From the NCBI GenBank assembly GCA_019096195.1, contig JAGTXK010000218.1:1-35378 (forward strand): a stretch of 35,378 nt of DNA. Reading direction: 5' to 3'. Numbering within the stretch: position 1 is the first letter of the stretch; every line of letters starts with the position of its first letter. This document shows, one piece after another, positions 31,487 to 35,378 of the stretch. Made by a program: the position numbers and the translations under genes. Source of the DNA: Boletus sp. NGJ (lineage: Eukaryota > Basidiomycota > Agaricomycetes > Boletales > Boletaceae). The notes under the pieces were generated by a model. It was given only the letters and a program-made list of their open reading frames with translations, did not search any database and was not told where the DNA came from.

Positions 31487-33563
31487 TCACAAGGAACCTT
31501 CTGCTGCGGGAATCTGATCCCGCACATGTGACACCTCCTCGTCACTAATACTATATCGTCTGATCAGCACTTCAATTCTCTCCAAAACCTGGTCGCGTCC
31601 TCCGGGCAGCATTACAAGGTTTGTACCGAAATCCTTGATTTCCAAGTGAACACGATTTCGATACGCTGATCTGTTGTAGACTTCCACTGCGAGAGCTACG
31701 TCTCGAGAAGTGACGGATCCTTTCGGTGCCATGATGAAGAGGATCCTCATCACGTAGATCAGGTCGGTGATGTATGCCATGAAGCGCTTTACAATAGTTT
31801 GACTAGGGGCAGTGTTAGGATTTAGCAATACGAAACGACCCAAAGATGGTGCAAACACGATCACTTACGACGACTTGTAAATCTCGGAACACAGCTTTGC
31901 GAGCACGACTCCTGCTACAATGGGAAGCGCGACGGAAACCCCGATCAAGTCAGTAATGAGTCCGCTCAGTGCGGCGACCAACGGCGTCACAGGACCCCTG
32001 TACGCCTCTCGTCAAGCATTATTCCCGAGTATAGATGCCTCTAGCTTACAGAGCAGCCGCTCCGTCCAGGATGTCATGCACCCCAAGATTCGAAGTTTCC
32101 AACAAAGCTGCTTTGAAGTTGTCACTTTGTAGGGCCTTTTATAGCGTCAAGTACCGTAGCATGAAGAGAGACAGTATCTCACCATTTCCAGGTCATTAAA
32201 GTTCCAAATTTGGATGATGTCCTGATGTATAACAAGCAAGTACTCTTTCACTTTCTCCTCGGAAAACTTGAAGCTTGCGCCAAGGTTCGTCCAGTATCCT
32301 TAAGCGACGCTTAGAACAACACCACAAAAGTACCAACGACTCACTCTTCTTCCCTAGTCTACAAACGCATGAGATTGGCTATGGATGGTAATGTGGGGCG
32401 TACGCTATTGTGAGATCCACTTTTGTTTCAATGCTGGCCCGCTGTGCCATTCCAGCGATATACAAAGGCGCGTTGCGTTCGATGCTCGGCCGCTCGGCCG
32501 CCGCAGCATGGGCTAGATCGGCTTTGAGGTAACGTTCGATCTCAGAGGTTGTGGTCTTGACGAGCTCGGAAATCGTTGGTTCCAGCCTGAACCCACTTTT
32601 CGCTGCCACGCCATTAATCCGATAGAAGATGAGAAATATCAAAGGGTACACACTAGAAACGGCTACGCGTGGAATGTCGCGCCGCCCTGCTGCTTGCACA
32701 AGGGGTTGCGTGCAGTACCGCTCGAGAAACTCGGACTTGCGTGGTTCTAGTTTTGGTTGCGCTTCCTCTACGCTCTTGAACTCGACACCTTCGTTGCGCA
32801 GAGTCTGCAACAGCATCCCGTCCAATAGGTCGACCTTCGTCAGCACAACAACGATTGGAACTAGGAGGTTGGTGATATCTTCAGATACTGATAGATCGCG
32901 ACCATTTGATATACGTACTATTACCCAGAATTTTCTCTCTGTCTCGCAGGAATTCCTCCACACCAGCTTCAAGGAGTCGTCCCTTGGCATACGGAACTGC
33001 AAGGCATACCCTGCAGTTTTTCTTGAGTTTCGTTCAGATCAGCACGGGACGCCTTACCAAACGGCGTGCAGTTTATCCTTTACATGCTGCTGTTTTCGTC
33101 GACCGTCAATGAACTGTTTGACTTTTGCCAAGCTGTTGCTTTCTCCTGCCTCAAGTCCGACGCTGTCGTGGAGAACAAAAAGCCCGTTGTCCGCCGCGAT
33201 GAATTCGCGGTTGATGTCCGCTCGTCCTCGAGAGTCCTTGGAGACGTTCTGACAGAAATGTTTGCCAACGCAATTGTTGTAGGCAAGAGTAGACTCACTA
33301 CATCCTTGACCCCGAACACCTTTTGAATTAGGGTAGACTTCCCAACACCACTCTGAAAGTTTTGATGGTCAGTGATCTAGCATTTTCGGATACAAGTAAA
33401 GACAGGAGTACATTTCCTATGATGAGCAGTCGGAAGCTTGAAGCGATCAGCTTGATGTGGGGATTAAAGAGTGTAAAGGCGCTCACCGAGGGCATATGCG
33501 AAGGATTTCACTGGTGCTGGGAGGCAATGGGCCATCTTGAGGAGTTTCAGCGGTGTTAGACAT
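31487..33563 (-). CDS. G-domain GTPase (basidiomycete P-loop family)
   Basis: ATG at 33563. Exons are 33563-33487, 33436-33412, 33352-33299, 33248-33058, 33010-32919, 32878-32654, 32602-32404, a 14-nt microexon (32358-32345), 32298-32183, then further exons to the TGA at 31487-31489. G1 is IIGNSGVGKST. G3 is in the segment FVLHDSVGLEAGE (D-x-x-G). G4 is TKVD in VVVLTKVDLL. The rest (KVKQFIDGRRK; LAVPYAKGRLLEAGVEEFL; HQDIIQIWNF) follows the family. The C-terminal half has a hydrophobic pair (LIGVSVALPIVAGVVLAKL) and a conserved helical tail ending EVSHVRDQIPAAEGSL. The join between 32183 and 32125 is unresolved: the obvious GT-AG pair leaves a frame mismatch. The role of these GTPases is not established. 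Confidence 0.85.
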
Positions 33564-33687
33564 TTCCCTCGGCAACGGGGTATCATGAGAACTTGGAGTG
33601 GCGACCGAACCACGAGAGATGCACATGGAAACCATGATATGCTCGTGGACCTTCATGTATACTTTTGGGAGCCAAGGTTAAACGTGT

Positions 33688-34134
33688 TCAAGAAGGAGGG
33701 TAACATGGATCACTTCTGTTCCCGTGTGCATCGTCCCGCGCTTCCTTCAAGACTTCGCTCTGCTTGATGGTGATGGAAAGAGTACGGCTCCCTAACCACC
33801 GTGAGTGGTACTGCATCGATATGGACAATCGGCCCTTGGGGGACAGTTGACTGAAATAAGTGGTGAAAATCCAGGTTCATCACTCGATGCAACAGTTTGG
33901 ATGGCTCACATCGCGGGATCAAACACTTTCTTGTGCTCTTGACCGGGGGAGATTTCGATATCATCCTCGCATTTGAAGCTTTCAGGTTTAGTCTGGACTG
34001 TGATGTGGTCTACAGTATTGCCAAATTGTTGTCGGACGTTGAGAGCGATACCTGTGAAGAAGAGTTGGTCTAGGGTGATTGATACGCAAGAAGTAGGATT
34101 TACTTGATATGTAGACGGACTGTGGGGTCGACAT
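33688..34134 (-). CDS. small unidentified protein, three exons
   Basis: ATG at 34134 (MSTPQSVYISS). The 52-nt intron is 34103-34052, exon 2 is 34051-33910, the 59-nt intron is 33909-33851 and exon 3 runs from 33850 to a TGA at 33688-33690. Phases agree at both junctions, giving about 84 codons that read as a coherent beta-rich chain (IALNVRQQFGNTVDHITVQT; IQLSPKGRLSISMQYHSRWL; TLSITIKQSEVLKEARDD). No signal peptide or membrane segment is seen. I do not recognise the family. It is divergent from the dihydroneopterin-aldolase gene, sharing a 144-bp intergenic region. Confidence 0.65.
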
Positions 34135-34278
34135 GGCGGCGTCGATGGGTCCAATAGAGACGTTCGACTGACAAGGAAGGGACACAGCAAGTCTCACACA
34201 AGCCTCGGTCCTACTTCCTCCATGTGAGAACGGATGGCCTAGCACTGTTGATCCATCCTATCGCCCATCAGGGTCGTT
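34135..34278. promoter_or_regulatory. probable bidirectional promoter region
   Basis: Only 144 bp separate the ATG of the small minus-strand gene (34134) and that of the plus-strand aldolase gene (34279), so both promoters must share or overlap this space. No clear TATA box is visible. Confidence 0.5.
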
Positions 34279-35168
34279 ATGTACTCACTTGTCATGACCC
34301 CCACCGACATCATCACCCTCTCCGCCCTCCACCTCGCTGCCACCGTCGGCCCCGACCACTGGCACCGCACCCGCCCGCAACCCATCCACCTCACTCTCCA
34401 CCTCCACCTCACCCCTTCCTACCTCACCACAGCCGGTCACTCCGACAACGTCACCGACTCACTGCACTACGGTCATCTCACCAAAGCAGTCGAGACACGC
34501 GTCCACGAGAGAACGGGTGGCTACCCGAGCCCTCGAGCGCTCATAAACGATGTGACAGACGCCGCGTTTGCGTTTGTCAGGGACGCGCCGGACGAGGTGA
34601 TACACGCCGTCCGCGTCGTGCTCCAACTTCCGAAACAGATACTCCTCGCGGAGGGGTTCGAAGTGGAACTCACGACGCGCGCGTCGGACTGGGCACCGCC
34701 ATCGGGGGGGTCTGGATCGACAGCAGGTGCGATCGTCCGCGTGACGGACCTGGTCCTTCCGGTCCTCGTCGGTGTCAACCCCCCCGAACGTCTCGCCAAG
34801 CAACGTGTCATCACCCATCTCACTTTCTCCGAGGCCTCCTCTCGTACCAGTATCGAAGTAGGGGAGATAGACTACCCAGCGATCGTTCAACAGATCACCA
34901 CGGCAAGTCACTCTTTCACTTTTTCTCCCCCCTTCGTCATCAATCGAAATAGGTCATCGAAACCTCGGCCCATCTCACGCTCGAAAAACTCGTCTACGAC
35001 ATCCTCCGCACGGCTTATCGCGCATCCGACGCCCAAAACGCGTTTCGCATGGACGCCATCACCGTGCGCTGTCAAAAACCAAGCGCGCTCTCGTTTGCAG
35101 ACGCGTCCGGGGTCGAGATGACGCGCACGCGGGAGGCGTTTCAGCTCGTGGGGGAGATGAATCCATGA
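34279..35168 (+). CDS. protein with two dihydroneopterin-aldolase (FolB-like) domains
   Basis: Dihydroneopterin aldolase converts dihydroneopterin to hydroxymethyl-dihydropterin in folate synthesis. Exon 1 is 34279-34902, a 50-nt intron (34903-34952) has a GCAAGT donor and TAG acceptor, and exon 2 is 34953-35168, giving 279 residues. Domain 1 (about residues 5-125) has DIITLSALHLAATVGPDHWH, HSDNVTDSLHYGHLTKAV with the family's conserved Tyr, and LPKQILLAEGF with the conserved Lys. Domain 2 (about 155-275) has LVLPVLVGVNPPER, SIEVGEIDYPAIVQQI and CQKPSALSFADASGVEM. In ascomycete and many other fungal FOL1 proteins such tandem domains are fused to FolK and FolP, which are absent here. A later in-frame Met at residue 6 could be the start. 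It may be a stand-alone aldolase or a diverged paralogue. Confidence 0.82.
34903..34952 (+). other. GC-AG intron in the aldolase gene
   Basis: The donor reads ACG|GCAAGT, a perfect match to the donor consensus except for GC in place of GT, and the acceptor is AAATAG. Removal joins IVQQITT to VIETSAHLTLEKL, which is contiguous in the family. Reading through instead gives a low-complexity tail. Confidence 0.75.
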
Positions 35169-35378
35169 TGTGCGATGGGTAACTTGTGCGGAACGTTGGG
35201 ATCATGTTTCTTTCAGTCATCCGGGTGCAGAAGTAAAAACATTCGCATCGTCCCGTTGGCGCCTCGGGAAACAATCGTTGGATGGGTGGGAAATGTAATC
35301 GTGTAGATCCATGACTGCCGTGACAGAACAAGTGAGACCAGGGCCGAATGCGACTCGGAAAAGGTAAGCTTTTGCAGT
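35169..35378. other. right edge, no gene seen
   Basis: Downstream of the aldolase stop no conserved frame is visible to the end of the window. A frame on the minus strand here is a shadow without family likeness. Confidence 0.4.

Noticed and set aside
34224-34952. Long plus-strand frame (242 codons) overlapping the aldolase gene
   Set aside because: It is Arg/Pro/His-rich with no family likeness; the overlapping frame encodes clear FolB-like motifs, so this is a shadow.
1-35378. CRISPR array or bacterial-type operon
   Set aside because: Genes are spliced and eukaryotic; the only tandem repeats are the 42-bp array and hairpin pairs, without spacer structure.

Overview
The window looks like nuclear DNA of a basidiomycete fungus, probably an Agaricomycete. 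The genes are dense and cut by many introns of about 37-68 nt with GT-AG borders. Several families are ones seen in that group: multi-pass membrane proteins with a cytosolic acidic tail, a basidiomycete-type G-domain GTPase, Helitrons with a fused PIF1 helicase, and chromodomain Ty3/Gypsy elements. The order or genus cannot be fixed from the sequence. I see no rRNA, tRNA or CRISPR array.

1-13.9 kb is a transposon graveyard whose layers can be read in order. A Helitron (copy A, entering from the left edge) is split twice. A 570-bp solo LTR sits at 696-1265 (target duplication GCTGT), and a complete but dead Ty3/Gypsy chromodomain element sits at 2880-9714 on the minus strand (target duplication AGTTA). 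The Helitron reading frame resumes cleanly after each. A second, internally deleted Helitron (copy B, about 11.64-13.85 kb) carries a second copy of the same solo LTR in the opposite orientation (11969-12549). The Gypsy element keeps both LTRs, polypurine tract, gag, protease, RT, RNase H, integrase and chromodomain. Its primer-binding site is a 12-nt perfect match to its own LTR transcript, which suggests Tf1/sushi-type self-priming. Its two LTRs differ only by transitions, and several expected CGA codons have become TGA, the signature of cytosine deamination.

14-21.8 kb is ordinary single-copy gene space. It holds one or two unidentified genes (one with membrane segments), an 18-exon TPR gene for the TFIIIC subunit sfc4/TFC4 (minus), and, divergent from it, a six-exon fungal integral membrane protein (plus).

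22.0-26.1 kb is a dispersed tandem duplication of another multi-pass membrane protein gene. Copy 2 has lost about 0.5 kb at a short microhomology, and both copies show frame breaks at different places.

27.0-30.3 kb holds a ferric/cupric reductase and a Ctr-type copper transporter on the same strand, which plausibly work together: the reductase makes Cu(I) at the cell surface and Ctr imports it. The reductase carries an apparent 1-nt homopolymer frameshift. 31.5-35.2 kb holds a G-domain GTPase with a 14-nt microexon, a small unidentified three-exon gene, and a stand-alone protein with two dihydroneopterin-aldolase-like domains and a GC-AG intron.

Exon borders were placed by eye from splice consensus and frame continuity, so individual junctions may shift by a few bases.
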